Shown in pieces: positions 63,131 through 64,000 of a stretch of DNA of 64,000 bases. The notes beneath the pieces are model-generated. The model saw only the letters and a program-made list of their open reading frames with translations, had not been told where the DNA came from and did no database searches. Position 1 is the first letter of the stretch, and each line of letters begins with the position of its first letter. This stretch comes from AC-49 sp963766605 (GTDB lineage Bacteria; Actinomycetota; Thermoleophilia; Solirubrobacterales; Solirubrobacteraceae): assembly GCA_963766605.1 (NCBI GenBank), contig CAVYAT010000005.1, positions 124,001 to 188,000 on the forward strand, written 5' to 3'. A program made the translations under genes and the position numbers.

Positions 63131-64000
63131 ATGACCACACTGCCGACGTTCCCGATCGCCAATTCGCTGTCGCAGATTCGCGCCCGTATCGCCGCCGGAA
63201 TGGAGCGCGACCTACCGGCCCACGTCGACCGCCTGGGCTGGAGCGCCACCCAGGTCAAGGAGTTCCAGCTCCAGCGGCTGCGGGCGCTGCTGGCCCACGC
63301 GCGCTGCCGGTCGGCGTTCCACGCGCAGCGCCTGGGCGACATCGACCCGCGCTCGTTCGAGCTCGACGACCTCGCAGCGCTGCCGGTCATGACGAAGGAG
63401 CAGATGGTGGAGCGCTTCGACGACGTCGTCACCGACCGCCGGCTGCGGCGCGTGCTGGTGGAGGGCCATCTCGCCGCCTCGACCGAGGCGCCGCGGCTGC
63501 TGGGCGGTCGCTACGTCTGCCTGGCCTCGGGCGGCAGCTCAGGGACACGCGGTGTGTTCGTGCAGTGCGTCGACGAGTACACGAGCTTCGCCGGCTCGAT
63601 CATGCGCCCGGGGATGGCGCGGCTGCTCGCCGCCGGCGGGCCGCCGCCGAGGCTGACGATGGGGATGGTCGCCGCCGCTTCGCCGGTCCACGCGACCGGG
63701 CTCGCCGCGTGGACCGCGACCGGACGGCCGCTGCGGATCGTGTCCGCGCCGGCGACGCTGCCGCTCGATGAGATCGTCGGCCGCCTCAACGCGGCGCAGC
63801 CGCTGCTGCTCATGGGCTACCCGTCGAAGCTCGTCGAGCTCGCCGCCGAGCGGATCGCTGGGCGCCTGACGATCTCGCCCGCCGGGATCTCGGTGACCAG
63901 CGAGCAGTGCACCGACGCTCATCGCGCCGCGATCCACGACGGGTTCGGGGTCGCGGTGGTCGACCAGTTCGCCTCGACCGAGGGGCTCGTCGGCCACAGC
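63131..64000 (+). CDS. Phenylacetate-CoA ligase (PaaK)-like AMP-forming enzyme, 3' truncated by the window
   Basis: 290 residues are visible and open at the window edge. ATG 63,131 is preceded by GGGGGAG. FQLQRLRALLAHARCRSAFH and ALPVMTKEQMVERFDDVVTD are the usual PaaK-like N-terminal segments, followed by the phosphate loop YVCLASGGSSGTRGVFVQCV and later LLLMGYPSKLVELAAERIAG and ISVTSEQCTDAHRAAIHDGF, then VVDQFASTEGLVGHS, the ADP-ribose-proximal motif. Activates a carboxylic acid to an acyl-AMP/acyl-CoA; the substrate is unknown. Confidence 0.88.
   Translation, partial: MTTLPTFPIANSLSQIRARIAAGMERDLPAHVDRLGWSATQVKEFQLQRLRALLAHARCRSAFHAQRLGDIDPRSFELDDLAALPVMTKEQMVERFDDVVTDRRLRRVLVEGHLAASTEAPRLLGGRYVCLASGGSSGTRGVFVQCVDEYTSFAGSIMRPGMARLLAAGGPPPRLTMGMVAAASPVHATGLAAWTATGRPLRIVSAPATLPLDEIVGRLNAAQPLLLMGYPSKLVELAAERIAGRLTISPAGISVTSEQCTDAHRAAIHDGFGVAVVDQFASTEGLVGHS

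Overview
This is a 64-kb, very GC-rich (about 70%) chromosomal segment of an actinomycete. The order tlyA-nadK-recN-steA-steB-(insert)-pyrG with xerD further on is the order known from mycobacteria and corynebacteria. F420/LLM and MGT-type genes, secreted Cys-pair repeat proteins and basic Arg/Leu-rich C-termini point to a deep-branching actinobacterium of the Thermoleophilia/Solirubrobacterales type. That placement is inference; there is no rRNA gene in the window.

Layout. 1-13,874: dxs (3' end), tlyA, nadK, recN, steA, steB/mctB, a circularly permuted ATP-grasp gene with an alpha-E/transglutaminase fusion, msrB (reverse), a MraY/WecA-like transferase, pyrG and an M20/PepT-like peptidase. 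Five of these genes (tlyA, nadK, the transferase, pyrG, the peptidase) carry about 30 frame disruptions, nearly all single extra G or C bases, in two islands (about 926-2056 and 10,569-13,511). The 8 kb between the islands is intact. 13,876-15,445: ltrA-like and ybaK. 15,621-20,925: a full branched-chain amino-acid-type ABC importer (livK, strong hairpin, livH-M-G-F, small membrane protein). 20,938-35,109: accessory and regulatory genes: GNATs, XRE-cupin/BenE/EamA, MarR/FtsX/tandem ABC, aminotransferase V, Lrp/EamA, ybaK-like, MarR-GNAT, DUF3866. 35,161-46,150: housekeeping genes xerD, fpg, glutaredoxin, recO, ppdK, an alcohol dehydrogenase, dGTPase and dnaG. 46,206-53,840: a lipoprotein, a G1 glutamic peptidase with a DPYGYG-repeat tail, and a tightly overlapped methionine operon (ArsR-methyltransferase, metF, and metH split in two). 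A 16-bp tandem repeat lies in a small ORF divergent from that operon. 53,843-64,000: tRNA-Asn, an HNH protein, a DUF11-like secreted protein, an SDR/LLM/MGT operon, a thioredoxin-like lipoprotein, tRNA-Met, a GT4 glycosyltransferase, a secreted protein, a VOC protein and the 5' part of a phenylacetate-CoA-ligase-like gene.

Expression logic. About 20 genes have a TANNNT hexamer ending only 6-9 nt upstream of the start codon and no ribosome binding site, which is the signature of leaderless transcripts. Operon partners are instead joined by ATGA, GTGA or TGATG overlaps. I used the hexamer to choose several starts.

Limits. All calls come from reading the sequence and from knowledge of the families; no searches were run. 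The frame disruptions are most likely sequence errors, because pyrG and nadK are essential, but only the reads can settle that.
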